Origin: Sphaerulina vaccinii
Lineage: Eukaryota > Ascomycota > Dothideomycetes > Mycosphaerellales > Mycosphaerellaceae
Assembly (NCBI GenBank): GCA_022570795.1
Contig: JAKUDP010000002.1
Coordinates: 1,364,001-1,428,000, forward strand
Length of the DNA stretch: 64,000 nucleotides
Reading direction: 5' to 3'
Shown here: piece after piece, positions 22,501 through 32,350 of the stretch
Layout of the letters: each line of letters starts with the position of its first letter
Numbering within the stretch: the stretch's first letter is position 1
Notes under the pieces: model-generated
What the model was told of the DNA's origin: nothing
Seen by the model: only the letters and a program-made list of their open reading frames with translations
Databases searched by the model: none
Position numbers and translations under genes: made by a program

Positions 22501-24390
22501 ATGAGTCAACCGGGCGCGCAGCCCTTTGCGGGAGAAGCAGGACAAGGTGCGTTCGATGAAACGGCAATGGACTTGCGGCGTCACATGCCTGTCATGTGAA
22601 AGCCAGTCGCCCAGAAACGACATGCTGCGCAGCGCATTCCAGGTACAAGGCTAACATGAGTATTGCAACAGGCTCAACCACAGTAACTCCAGCGTACGTA
22701 TTCACTGGTCCTAACAAAATCAGCCAAGTATAATAACTGCTAAATCGGAATACAGCGCGCAAGATGTAGTCATGAGCAGTGGTGCCGAGGACGTGGCGCC
22801 CACCGCTAGTACTCTACGAGCATCGCAGGACCCTACGTCAACCGAATCAGCTGCTGGGAAGCGGACAGAGAGCATTGGGCAGCATTCAAAGCGAAGCTTC
22901 GGACGAAGGAAACGAGATCTTAGCACGGGGAGTAGACGTCGTGGGCGTCGTGGAGATTCTGCCAATGAGAAATCTGCGCGTCCTGCTACTGGGAGTCGAA
23001 CGAACTTAGGAGAAGAGCCCAAGCCGAAGAAGAAGTCGGGTTTGTTCGCCTTATTGTGTTGTGGATCTTCCGATAGCACTCCCGGTGCTGATGCGCAAGA
23101 TGCAGCACAACCAGCTAAGCCTGTCAGTAAGCCACTACAGACGAGAACGCAGCCGTCTGCACAGGCTGGTACGCAGGCGGGCGTTAGCAACGCCAATACC
23201 AGTGCCGAGGAGTCCAAAGAGGTCATCGATGAGAAAGCTACCCAGCAACAACTTTATGCCAATGGCTCGAATGTCGAGCCCAGGACATCAGCTGCAGGTT
23301 CTGAAAAGGTTCCTGGTGATGCTCTCGCAGGTGCATCGCCGCCAACTCTGCAACACTCAGAGGTCGACCCTGCGTCATCGACAAGACTTTACGACAATAC
23401 ATCTTCTGGCATTACGCCACTAGTCACTGGCGGAGCCGCGTTAGGTGGAGCATCACTACTTGCGGCTGGACAGAACCCCTCCGTGCAGGTGCAAGCACCG
23501 ACGCCCACGGTGCCGCAGCAGGAAGAAGACAATCTGATTTCTGATCGGACTGCTGAGCAGCGGTCTCGCGACGATGATATCGAGATGAAAGAGTCTAATG
23601 TGCTCACTGAGAAAGAAGCACAAAAGGAGATTGATGATATGGCACATGCTCATGATGATGATCCATCAATTGCGCAAACCGCTACAGGACTTCCACCTCC
23701 GCCAGGGCCTCCGCCAGCCTCTGACGGCACCTACCCTAGCGCAGCTACCTCGCTGGTCTCGACACCCGAAGGTACATCCAAGTGGCTTCTACCAGCAACG
23801 CGACCTGAACATAAAGGTCGAAAGTGTCTCGTACTAGACTTGGACGAAACGCTGGTGCACAGCAGTTTCAAGGTCAGTCTTGTCCACAGTCCGCGCCCGC
23901 CCAATTCACTTACTGACAACATTAATAGATCCTGCACCAAGCAGACTTTACCATACCGGTCGAGATTGAAGGCCAATACCATAACGTCTATGTCATAAAG
24001 CGACCTGGCGTCGATGCATTCTTAAAGCGTGTTGGAGAGATCTACGAGGTCGTTGTCTTCACCGCGTCTGTCTCCAAGTACGGCGACCCTCTACTCGACC
24101 AGCTTGATATACACAATGTGGTACATCACAGACTCTTCCGAGAAAGCTGCTACAACCACCAGGGCAACTACGTCAAGGACCTAAGCCAAGTCGGGCGGGA
24201 CTTGAAGGAGACCATCATAATTGACAACTCGCCCACCAGCTACATCTTCCATCCCCAGCACGCGGTACCAATCAGCAGTTGGTTCAGCGATGCACATGAC
24301 AACGAACTCCTGGACCTTATTCCTGTTCTGGAAGATCTCGCTGGCGACCAAGTGGCAGATGTCAGCTTGGTCCTCGATGTTGCTTTGTGA
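22501..24390 (+). CDS. psr1: Psr1-type FCP1-homology (NIF) phosphatase
   Basis: Predicted plasma-membrane Ser/Thr phosphatase of the DxDx(T/V) class, like yeast Psr1/Psr2 in sodium and general stress response. Four exons: 22501..22546, 22672..22693, 22756..23872 and 23929..24390, 548 aa. Exon 2 is only 22 nt. All introns have good signals (GTGCGT, GTACGT, GTCAGT donors; CTAAC/CTGAC branches). After splicing the start reads MSQPGAQPFAGEAGQG. Around residue 120 the stretch KSGLFALLCCGSSD contains a double Cys like the palmitoylated Psr N-terminus. Residues ~130-350 are low complexity. The catalytic domain starts RKCLVLDLDETLVHSSFK (nucleophile Asp in DLDET, ~382-388), then VYVIKRPGVDAFLKR, EVVVFTASVSKYGDPLLD and IIIDNSPTSYIFHPQHAV. 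Ends LVLDVAL. Domain assignment is firm; the Psr name rests on the double Cys and layout. Confidence 0.9.
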
Positions 24391-25997
24391 TCCCCTTGAC
24401 CATACAAATACACCCTGACACCGACACACGATCGGGTCTTGTACGATGGAACTGGTGGCTATGCTCGCCCGGATGGAACGGCCGTCTCAGATACCCTTTT
24501 GACTTCTATACACGACGCGGCGGAGCATGCTTATCTAGATAATGTGTTACCAGATCACCTCAGCGGACTTCGCCAGGCATCCTTCGAGAGCAGACACAGA
24601 CCACTTCTTGACAGGACCACCCGGCGATACAATGTACAGCAGCATAGTCACACCTCGCTCGCCGACAGCAAAGCTTCGGCATGAGCTCAGTAACGACAAT
24701 ATACCCAAAGAGCGTCATCTTCTTCACATCAACTTCGAAGCACGTGGAATGGAGTCTGGCGTTCTTATCTGCGCGGATGCGGCCGCATTTGACGAGTAGA
24801 ATACTGCGTTGTGGCGATGCATAGCAGGCAATTGCATTTACAATATTTGTGTTTTTTCCTTTGTTGCAACAGCATCACGGGCGGCAGATGAAAAGGAGAG
24901 TGCGGGATATGTGATATCAACACCGCACACAAAATGGACCCGGAATTGGGCGGGAATCTGCAAAACTTGGGCTGCGATACCCATTGGCACCACTTTTTGG
25001 AAAGCTTGGCTGAGACAATCATACGAATTGTATCAACAAAAAGCAGGAGAGCCCGTAGCAGGTCGAGCATACGCATGGAGTTCGAACCACACTGCACAGA
25101 AGGAAATAGTGCCACTATTGCAATAGTGACACTGTCAGCACTGAGGGAAGCTGCGACCAGGCTTCGAGGTTTGCATATAGACGTCGGTCACACTGGCTTT
25201 GACTTCATCACATACTGAAACAAATCAATGGCATAAGGATCTTGAGATCTTGTCCTTGCGTCTGCTGTCCTCGAACTGCATCGCTGTTCCTTGAATGTGT
25301 GCATCTGTCAAAGCGTTCTGTACACTCCTTGTGCCATTGATGTTGCTGACCTCCACTCCAAAGAGGATCCGGACAGCAATACACAGTCCACGCATAAGAC
25401 CTTGCATAACAATACTGTTCCATTCTTAACCTGACATTCTTAAGCCTGAAAGCCTGAAATCTGAAGTGCCATAGCAGCAGGCACAGGGAAGCGATTAAGT
25501 ATCGGCAACTTGTAATTAGATTTAACACATCTCCGTCAGCGTAGAGAGGACCAGGCTGTTGCGGCGATAGACAGCGCGTCTTGCCTCTTCATCCAGTCTT
25601 TGGAGAAAGTTTCCGACGTTCGATCGAACGCCTCGAAGACACCCGATAACGCGAGGCACTTATCAATTTCTATTGGAATCCGCATTCTGTGCACGGTTCA
25701 TACATGGACTGTGGACTGTGGACATGGACTGTCCGGATCTTCTTTGCATCCACTCCAGCACCCCCCATCATCGAGATGCTCGTCCTTGCAATCTCCCTAA
25801 CTTCACCACTTCCTCGCTCTCAAAGTCTTGATTCCATATTGATCACCGCATGTACACGTACACGAGCGATTTGCGCAACAACACTAATAAGCTGATGATA
25901 GAATATGCCTGTGCTACACTCACACGCTCGTCCGCCATCAAAGTGTCCTCCCCTCAGCGCTTCAAAGCATTGTTGATTATCCTCACATTGCGGCACT
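24391..25997. other. 3' UTR and spacer
   Basis: About 1.6 kb after the phosphatase gene. The frame 24439..24684 has an ATG but no recognisable domain and lies where the 3' UTR is expected. The remaining frames are short and overlapping. No repeats or RNA genes seen. Confidence 0.4.
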
Positions 25998-26264
25998 TCA
26001 CCTCGTGGACCCCGGCGTGGCTGTCTTTGGTGGAGTGGGATATCCTTGCCTTCCAGTGTATGAATCTGGCGTAGTGACCGATCTAGCTCTTGGATGTGTT
26101 TCGCAGTGTGGACATTCGGCTTTCACTTCGACTCGTACGGCTTGATAATCTTCGCAGAATATGACTCTCGTTTGATCTTCTGTGATGTTCTTTGAGCACA
26201 TGTGGGTGTGCATTGGGATATGGTTGTCGCAATGCGAGTAGTGGGTGTACTTGTGGTAGCACAT
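25998..26264 (-). CDS. Small Cys/His-rich fungal protein, 88 aa
   Basis: Function unknown. The frame begins with an ATG at 26264 and reads MCYHKYTHYSHCDNHIPM, with further Cys at about residues 23, 37, 52 and 55, the last two as CPHC. Six Cys and eight His in 88 residues, in a fixed order of an N-terminal aromatic/His segment and a late CxxC, resemble the short fungal proteins that open with MC and a Tyr/His run and end with a CPxC pair; I cannot name a function. The end GSTR is followed by TGA. Two other minus-strand frames overlap (26083..26703, 26123..26419) but are Thr/Ser/His-rich without pattern. It lies downstream of and in the same orientation as TTI1. Confidence 0.5.
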   Translation of the reverse strand: MCYHKYTHYSHCDNHIPMHTHMCSKNITEDQTRVIFCEDYQAVRVEVKAECPHCETHPRARSVTTPDSYTGRQGYPTPPKTATPGSTR

Positions 26265-26907
26265 GATGTGATTTGTTGACAAGGATGGTTCGGAGCGTGG
26301 TCCGGTGATATATGTTTTGTGTATAGCAGTGAATGTAGTGGTGATCTCTGTAAGGTGTGGTAGTGGCGCTGGTGGTATGACAGCCGGTAGTTTGCAGTGA
26401 GATCTCGCGTGGCTGCCACGGGTAGTTCGCAGTAGTTCGTGAGGTCAGGACCCGAGGAGTGGTGTTCTCAGTCGTGAGGTCTGAGCAAGGTCGTGGCAAT
26501 GATGGTATGTTGCAAGACAGCAGATCTGTTAACAAAGAAGCATCGTCTGCTACTTGTATCTGTGCATCGTAGGATATGTTTGAATGTTTGGTGGTCTGGA
26601 GGTTCCGGCGCCATTGCTGTTTGTGCATAATCACTGCGTTGGATGACATGGGTACGACAAACAGCCCGCAAACATGTCGAATCCTGGATTTTGAACTTAT
26701 CATACCTCGGCATCAGATCGTATCGCAGAATCAAGGAGTGTTTCTGAAGTACCGAAGTGCTTGCTGTTGATTGAGCAGAAGATGAATACGCCTAGTAGGC
26801 CTAGGCCCGAGCATATTGCATTTCCCTGTAGTTAGGTCATCGAATCCTGAAGCTCATCGATCTATCTTACAGAGAAGACAGTAATTGCTGACAATTCGTA
26901 GTTTGTA
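26265..26907. other. Spacer 3' of TTI1
   Basis: About 640 bases downstream of TTI1 and upstream of the small Cys/His gene. It should contain the TTI1 3' UTR and the next promoter. Nothing else is recognisable. Confidence 0.4.
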
Positions 26908-29900
26908 TTAGCCCTCTTCCGACACTGGTGCCGAAGTCATGGCATGGTCTGGGTCCTGACTCGTTCGTGCACCTTTTGTCCCGTTCCTGCTCATGACCAA
27001 CCATACTGCATCTGCATTCTCAGCCTCTAATGCATTACGAACGTTCTGATCTTCAAGTATAGGCTCGAGCATCTCGAGCGCGTCATCGAACATCTCCGGC
27101 GTGAGTGAAACGTGCTTAGTGATAGACGTCATCACTGCTACGAGTGAGTCCCATAGTAGTCTTGTTGAGGTATCAGTGAAGTCTGCTGGAGCAGCACGCA
27201 TGGCAGTAAGTACTTGTGTAAGGCCTCGTGTCCTGATAGTGGTTGAGATCTGACGCTTTTCTTTGAACATGCCTGTATCCGGGTACTGCGAGCCTTGGAC
27301 AATCTCTTTGGATACTTCTTGATAGATGTGATGCAAGTTGGGCCACAATTGCTGGATGCGGGTGCGCATGAAGCCACCAGCATGCTCACACAGGGATGCG
27401 ATTAGTCCGAGAGCCGTAGCCACCACATGAGGCTCCTCGTCTTCGAGCCTAGTGACGATCTCAGGCCATAGCGTGTTGATGAGTGGCAAGAAGGAGTTCT
27501 CGTGTCGTGCAATTGCAGGTATTGTAGTCTTGACCAGCGTGAGAAGCGATGCTCTCAAGGATGCTGAGGCTGACGGGAGAAAGTGCTGCGTCAATTCCGA
27601 GATGCGTAGCAGCAGATTGTAAGTCTTCGGAGCAGGGGCCGGTGGGTCAGGTACGTCAAGTGGTTGCTTTTCGGGCTCATCTTCCACTTCGGCATCTTCT
27701 TCATCCTCCGCGTGGCCATGTTCCTCCTTCCAAGCTCTCTTAGGATCGGCTTCGGGCAGTGGTCTGGCTTCCTTGAGGAGCCGAGCTTGTTCGTCGATCT
27801 GGTCCCGCAGCATTGTTATCAGCCCATCAATCGTGGTTGGCAGCCGTCTATCATCATAGTAACCTTCCAACTCACGCCTTGTGCCCTCGGCTATAGCGAG
27901 CTGAGGCGCTTTCGCTCCTTCCTCTGCCACTACACTCAGGACTCGGAATAGTAGCTCTACAAGAAGTGGATAGCCATGATAGTCTTGTAGCGCAGCGAAG
28001 ATGCTGTCGATCGTGTCCTCTAGATATGGTAACAGACCTGGTCCGGCGAGTCTCACCATCATCAGGAGTACTTGTGGAGCTTGCGGACTGACATCAAACG
28101 CATTCAGTCTCAATGAGACGGCGTTCGTAAGGTAGTCCACGTTCTCGACGATCAGACTCTGCACTGAGCTATATCCGCACGCAGAAGCGAAGATGTTGAG
28201 CGTGGTAACGCTGTCTTGTTGCAGGAGGGCATCAGGCGTGGCCATGACATGAAGTACTGGATACAGGGCATCGATGAGCTCGTATCGGAAGTCAGCTCCG
28301 GCAGTCTGTGCTCGCAATGCTAGAGCTCGAAGTGCCAGCGCCTGCAGTCGTTGATCCAATGGCTCATCGGAAGCATCTGACAGTACCTCGAGGGAGAATG
28401 CGTAGAGGTCTTCAAGATGTTCAGCGGCCAAGGAAGGGGCGTCCGTACCCAGAACGAGGAAGTCATCCATGCGGTCTCGGCTCTGCAAAGCAGTCTCTGT
28501 GACATTCAACAGTAGCCAGAATGCCGCAATCTGCGCTTCGCCGAAGGTCTGTCGCAAAGATCGAGACAAGTCGCCACTGAATGGAGAAGAAATACTTATG
28601 CTTCGCACGAAGTGTTCGAGAGTTGCCATCATGTTCTCGTGAGCGCGGCTTCCGACCAGTGGCGAACGGAAGACTGTGCTACTAGACTCCCTATCAAGCA
28701 CAGCCAGTTCCAGCGACTGCACTTGGGAGATAACAGGTGCTTCCGTGTGCTGCCCAGTCGAAGCCTGCATCGTAACAACAACGCTGTCTCTCAACACCCC
28801 AGCCAACATCTTATCCATGAGGCTCGTATCTCCTCCGCTGCTTGCGAGGATACTGTATGCTATCTCAATTTGTTGCATGCGTCGGATTTTGGCTTCTTCA
28901 TCAGCTGCCTGCATCCTTGTAGGCAGTGACTTGAGCCACTCGTGCAGCGTGCTCTGTAGCAAAGCTAATAGTGCGGAGTCCTGGCTGATCAGCACTTCGA
29001 TACGGAGTTTTACCGTACCTTCGATTTCCGTGGAGGATAGCTCAAGAAGTGTTTCGAGGCAAGTAGATGCCGAGTCTTGCAGCGTGTTGCGGCAGTGTAA
29101 GATTGTAAGACAGAATTGCGCGAGAGTCGCTTTGACATCAGGTCTGTCATGCGCTCGAATCTTGACGATGGTTGCGATGGCAGTTTTGAGCTGCGATCCT
29201 GCAGTCTCTAGCCATTTCTGGTTGACAATCTTCGATTGCTGTGACTCGTAGGCAGCATCCGGCATTGTGGATGCAAGGATCTGGGAAGTGAACGCATCGC
29301 TGAGTATGCTTTTGAACAGCGAGTCGAGGATCGTGAGTGCTAGTACCAGAACATTGTGATTGCGACGCTGTGTAGTCTTTGGCGTGAGTACTTTTGTTAG
29401 CTTGGACACGATACCTGGCATGAAGCCTGCCTGGGTATCTCGGCTCGCAATGCGCTCTATCAGAATTCGCAGAGCGCTGCTGGCTGCAATTTGAGTCTCC
29501 ACGGAAGCTCCGCCCTGTATGCAGTCCAGAATTGTGCTGATGGTCTGACCTAGCTGCGGCACATTCGCGTCCGCAGTTATGGCATCCTTCAGGTCTGCTG
29601 AGCCGGTTGCAGCCTCGAATACATAACGGAGGCACTGGAGAGCACTTGCCCGTAACTCGTCGGTGGCCTCTGCAGAGGCGAGACCTTTAGGTTTCTCCTC
29701 AGCCAACATTGTGCACAATATGATGACTTGCACCGCCAGTTGGGGCTGGATTTGTGATCGCCACCCAAATTCTAGTAGAACAGCGAGGCACTGTAGGGCC
29801 AGCTCAAGGGACCGGATTGACACTCGCTGGCTGAACTTGAGCACCTGTGAGAGCGGGAAGAAGACATAGTCGGCGAGCTTGCAATCCAACGAAGCAGGCC

Positions 29901-30075
29901 GTGTGCTGACCGACAATAATACCTTCCTTAGCTCCTCGAGCTTCTCGGTAACTTGCTGTACATTTCCTTGAGGTCCGCTGAGGGCGAGTGCGGCTTGGCT
30001 CAGCGATACGCATGGCGGTTTTAGGCGTTGAAAGACTTGATTTCTGCTGTCCATAGTAGGGCCAAGGAATGGCAT
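26908..30075 (-). CDS. tti1: TEL2-interacting protein TTI1 (HEAT repeats, TTT complex)
   Basis: Large alpha-helical HEAT-repeat protein of 1055 aa that forms the TTT complex with Tel2 and Tti2 and helps Hsp90 fold and assemble PIKK kinases (TOR, ATM/ATR, SMG1, TRRAP). The N-terminus RNQVFQRLKPPCVSLSQAAL is the family hallmark. Repeating helix pairs run throughout, e.g. LELALQCLAVLLEFGWR and SALRILIERIAS. An acidic, Pro-rich linker EDEEDAEVEDEPEKQPLDV (about residue 800) precedes a C-terminal HEAT block with TLVKTTIPAIARHE and FLPLINTLWPEIVTRLEDE, also typical. No intron. ATG 30075 has A at -3; an inner ATG at 30054 (MDSRNQ) is the alternative. It is divergent from a small membrane protein gene. 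Confidence 0.92.
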   Translation of the reverse strand: MPFLGPTMDSRNQVFQRLKPPCVSLSQAALALSGPQGNVQQVTEKLEELRKVLLSVSTRPASLDCKLADYVFFPLSQVLKFSQRVSIRSLELALQCLAVLLEFGWRSQIQPQLAVQVIILCTMLAEEKPKGLASAEATDELRASALQCLRYVFEAATGSADLKDAITADANVPQLGQTISTILDCIQGGASVETQIAASSALRILIERIASRDTQAGFMPGIVSKLTKVLTPKTTQRRNHNVLVLALTILDSLFKSILSDAFTSQILASTMPDAAYESQQSKIVNQKWLETAGSQLKTAIATIVKIRAHDRPDVKATLAQFCLTILHCRNTLQDSASTCLETLLELSSTEIEGTVKLRIEVLISQDSALLALLQSTLHEWLKSLPTRMQAADEEAKIRRMQQIEIAYSILASSGGDTSLMDKMLAGVLRDSVVVTMQASTGQHTEAPVISQVQSLELAVLDRESSSTVFRSPLVGSRAHENMMATLEHFVRSISISSPFSGDLSRSLRQTFGEAQIAAFWLLLNVTETALQSRDRMDDFLVLGTDAPSLAAEHLEDLYAFSLEVLSDASDEPLDQRLQALALRALALRAQTAGADFRYELIDALYPVLHVMATPDALLQQDSVTTLNIFASACGYSSVQSLIVENVDYLTNAVSLRLNAFDVSPQAPQVLLMMVRLAGPGLLPYLEDTIDSIFAALQDYHGYPLLVELLFRVLSVVAEEGAKAPQLAIAEGTRRELEGYYDDRRLPTTIDGLITMLRDQIDEQARLLKEARPLPEADPKRAWKEEHGHAEDEEDAEVEDEPEKQPLDVPDPPAPAPKTYNLLLRISELTQHFLPSASASLRASLLTLVKTTIPAIARHENSFLPLINTLWPEIVTRLEDEEPHVVATALGLIASLCEHAGGFMRTRIQQLWPNLHHIYQEVSKEIVQGSQYPDTGMFKEKRQISTTIRTRGLTQVLTAMRAAPADFTDTSTRLLWDSLVAVMTSITKHVSLTPEMFDDALEMLEPILEDQNVRNALEAENADAVWLVMSRNGTKGARTSQDPDHAMTSAPVSEEG

Positions 30076-30283
30076 GTTGATGTTGTTATCGCATGTCGAG
30101 GAGAGGAGAGTACCATGAATTGACAACTTGATGGCGATCCATGTACGCCAGACAATTCAAGTTCATGTGAGAGAAGTTGTTGGATTCGAAGCGACCCACT
30201 TTGCGCGTGACATGTGACAGGCTTCTTTCTCCGTCGCAAAGACCATCCGCCTATGCTACTTCTCCAAGAACTGCTCTTTCTAA

Positions 30284-30628
30284 ATGGACCTGTCATACCT
30301 ACCAGCACATCTTTGGACGTGTTACATCTGTAGGTCAACAACATCTCTAATGGCTTGGACATTCGGTACGGCAGAGCTAATTACTACAGTTGTCGGAATC
30401 ATAGCCGCCATCACTCTGATATACGTTAGAGCATCGGATAACCTTCAGAAGCAACAGTACGACGAGCAACAGCTCGAGGACAGAGACCTGCAACGCGAAA
30501 TCGAGCTGCAACGTCGGCGACGACATCTACCTAACTTCTCGGTCAAAAACGTCCACATCAAGAGAGTCGTCGTTGCAACGAAGGCGACGAAATACATCGA
30601 GGACAAGCGAACTCTCACACAGCAATAA
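30284..30628 (+). CDS. Putative small single-pass membrane protein
   Basis: Unrecognised 114-residue frame. An inner ATG at 30350 would give a 92-residue product starting MAWTFGTAELITTVVG, and that start places the hydrophobic helix TTVVGIIAAITLIYV (about residues 11-25 of the short form) near the N-terminus. After it comes a charged, probably coiled-coil segment DEQQLEDRDLQREIELQRR, a basic patch QRRRRHLPNF, and an end KRTLTQQ. The layout of one helix then a charged coil suggests a small organelle or ER membrane protein, but no family is recognised. It sits 102 bases upstream of SGF73 on the same strand, so it could alternatively be an upstream transcript or leader. Treat as hypothetical. 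Confidence 0.45.
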   Translation: MDLSYLPAHLWTCYICRSTTSLMAWTFGTAELITTVVGIIAAITLIYVRASDNLQKQQYDEQQLEDRDLQREIELQRRRRHLPNFSVKNVHIKRVVVATKATKYIEDKRTLTQQ

Positions 30629-30730
30629 GGGCGACTTCGACACGGTGACACCTGCATCCGACACCATCCCAACTCCAAGCAAGCTGATGAAGCTCAACAT
30701 CCTCTCTACATACAACCATTGATACACAAC

Positions 30731-31970
30731 ATGGCGGCGATCAACGGCGTGGTGAGCCGGAAGGGTGTGTCGCGTGCTCGTCTTCCTCTCTACCCATTCC
30801 AGCCAATCTAACGTGCATACAGCGCCCGCCGCGAAGCCCACCAAGCACGAACATGTTCTCTCGCTCGATAGCATCTTCGACGATTTCGATAACGAGAATG
30901 CGGCCAAGGTCGTGCCCGATATCAAGGAGAAGCTACCGAAACTTAAGAATGCAGGCAATTGGGCAATTCATGTTGAGTCAGGCAATAAGCCAAAGGACAG
31001 CACGCATCCGACAACGTGCGTCAACAAGATCCCAATGACGATCGCAAAGGCTTTCGCCAGTCGCAAGCCCGTAGAAGATAGACCTGAGCCGGCACGATGC
31101 GCTCACTGCAAACGCCCTGTTGCGAAGCACGTAATGGCCAAGCACGTCGAAGGCTGTCTGAACAAGAAGCAGGAGAAACAGCGTAAGAAGAAGGAAGCTA
31201 AAGACGCTCGAGATGCTGCGGCGCGGAAAGAGCGAGCAGGTAGCAGTGACGAGGAAGAGGACGGCTCCAAGAAGACTGCGAGCAAAACGGGTGGCATGAC
31301 AGCAAGCAAGAAGCGGAAGGCTGCTGATGAGGGTGAAGACGGCGGCCCGAAGAAGAAGAAAAAGAAAGATGATCCTAAGGCCAAAGCTCCCCGGGCAAAA
31401 GCTCCTGTGGACGTTGAGAAGCAATGCGGTGTCGAGCTCCCACAAGGCGGGCAGTGTGCTCGCAGCCTGACATGCAAAAGTCACAGTATGGGTGCCAAGC
31501 GGGCAGTGCCTGGTAGGAGTGCGCCGTACGACAAGCTCCTCATGGATTATCAGCGCAAGAATGCTGCGAAGCAGCAGAAGGCTCAATTTGATGCGAACGC
31601 ACCGAACCCAGACGACTATGACTTGCCCTCAGGACCTGTCGATAGCGACGAGGAGAAGGATGCGATAATGTCCAGCATCGCCGCGAATTGGGGAGGGCAA
31701 CCGCTACACCAGCCAGTACACGTTCCGTTACGACAGAAATACGAGCTCAACAGGATGAAGGGTATGCTGTCATCGGCATTCGCCGGCAACAGATCAGGCG
31801 TGTTCGGTAGCGCAGCAAGCACAGGTGGCTTCTTTGGTTCCGTGCCTCCTGGACCTACCGTCGATGCCGATGGCATGATTCACGCGCGCAAAGGTAGTGT
31901 GGTCCCAGGAGCACGCAGTATGATAGCACCTGCTGTCAGTCGTAGGATGAGCGCTGTGCCTGGATCTTAG
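30731..31970 (+). CDS. sgf73: SAGA deubiquitinase-module subunit Sgf73 (SCA7/ataxin-7 domain)
   Basis: Nuclear subunit that anchors the H2B deubiquitinating module to SAGA. Two exons, 30731..30764 and 30823..31970; the 58-nt intron has donor GTGTGT, branch CTAAC and acceptor ACAG. Translation gives MAAINGVVSRKAPAAKPTK and 393 aa. The first acidic part EHVLSLDSIFDDFDNE probably corresponds to the deubiquitinase-binding segment. A C2HC zinc finger follows near residue 103: CAHCKRPVAKHVMAKHVEGC. After a Lys/Glu-rich basic stretch (KKKKKKDDPK), the SCA7 domain covers ~208-258: EKQCGVELPQGGQCARSLTC, SHSMGAKRAVPGRS and YDKLLMDYQRKN. The C-terminal third is Gly/Ser-rich. The stop TAG at 31968 is at once followed by an in-frame Zn2Cys6 exon. 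Confidence 0.93.
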
Positions 31971-32350
31971 AGGGAAACGGCTGTTTCGGGTCTGGCGCCC
32001 AACGAAGAGCTCTCGAATCGTCCCTGCTCAGAGTGTCGCAGGAAGAAGGCATTCTGCGACTACCAGCGTCCATGCAATCGTTGCAAGACTGCTGGCCTTG
32101 AAGCCTGTGCTAGTGAGGATGAAGGAATTAATGAAGGGTGAGGGTTGGAACGCTATCGATAACATGAAGTTTACGTCTGCGGTAGCATCAAGGACGTTGA
32201 GTAGTCCTGCCTGACGACAAAGACGAAGGATATCATATGCACCCAGAGAAGGAGAAACGGCTACTTCGAGGGGAGCCTATAGATTTTGGCGTTCGTTTTG
32301 ATATTCATGATACCCAGGAATGGTTGGATGGCGACACGATATTTGATTAG
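31971..32350 (+). CDS. Orphan Zn2Cys6 (GAL4-type) zinc cluster exon with a second exon
   Basis: Directly after the SGF73 stop, in the same frame, the sequence encodes CSECRRKKAFCDYQRPCNRC followed by KTAGLEAC. The spacing C-x2-C-x6-C-x5-C-x2-C-x7-C is a complete binuclear zinc cluster, the DNA-binding domain of fungal transcription factors. Unspliced, it stops at 32141. A 110-nt intron 32113..32222 (donor GTGAGG, branch CTGAC 10 nt before acceptor AAAG) joins it to an open exon reading NEGYHMHPEKEKRLLRGEP and ending EWLDGDTIFD at 32350, about 89 residues in all. No ATG precedes the cluster in frame; CTTAG at 31966-31970, which contains the SGF73 stop, is also a usable splice acceptor. It could be an alternative SGF73 3' end, a separate gene with an upstream exon, or a relic. 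The usual regulatory domain is absent. Confidence 0.6.

Noticed and set aside
24439..24684. 81-codon frame after the Psr1-type gene
   Set aside because: Lies in the expected 3' UTR and has no recognisable feature.
25065..25095. tRNA-like GTTCGAACC element
   Set aside because: No pairing stem around it and no A box at a suitable distance.
26083..26703. 206-codon minus-strand frame
   Set aside because: Thr/His-rich without pattern; the overlapping frame with the CPHC pair is more protein-like.
28676..29251. 191-codon frame antisense to TTI1
   Set aside because: Shadow of the conserved HEAT-repeat coding strand.
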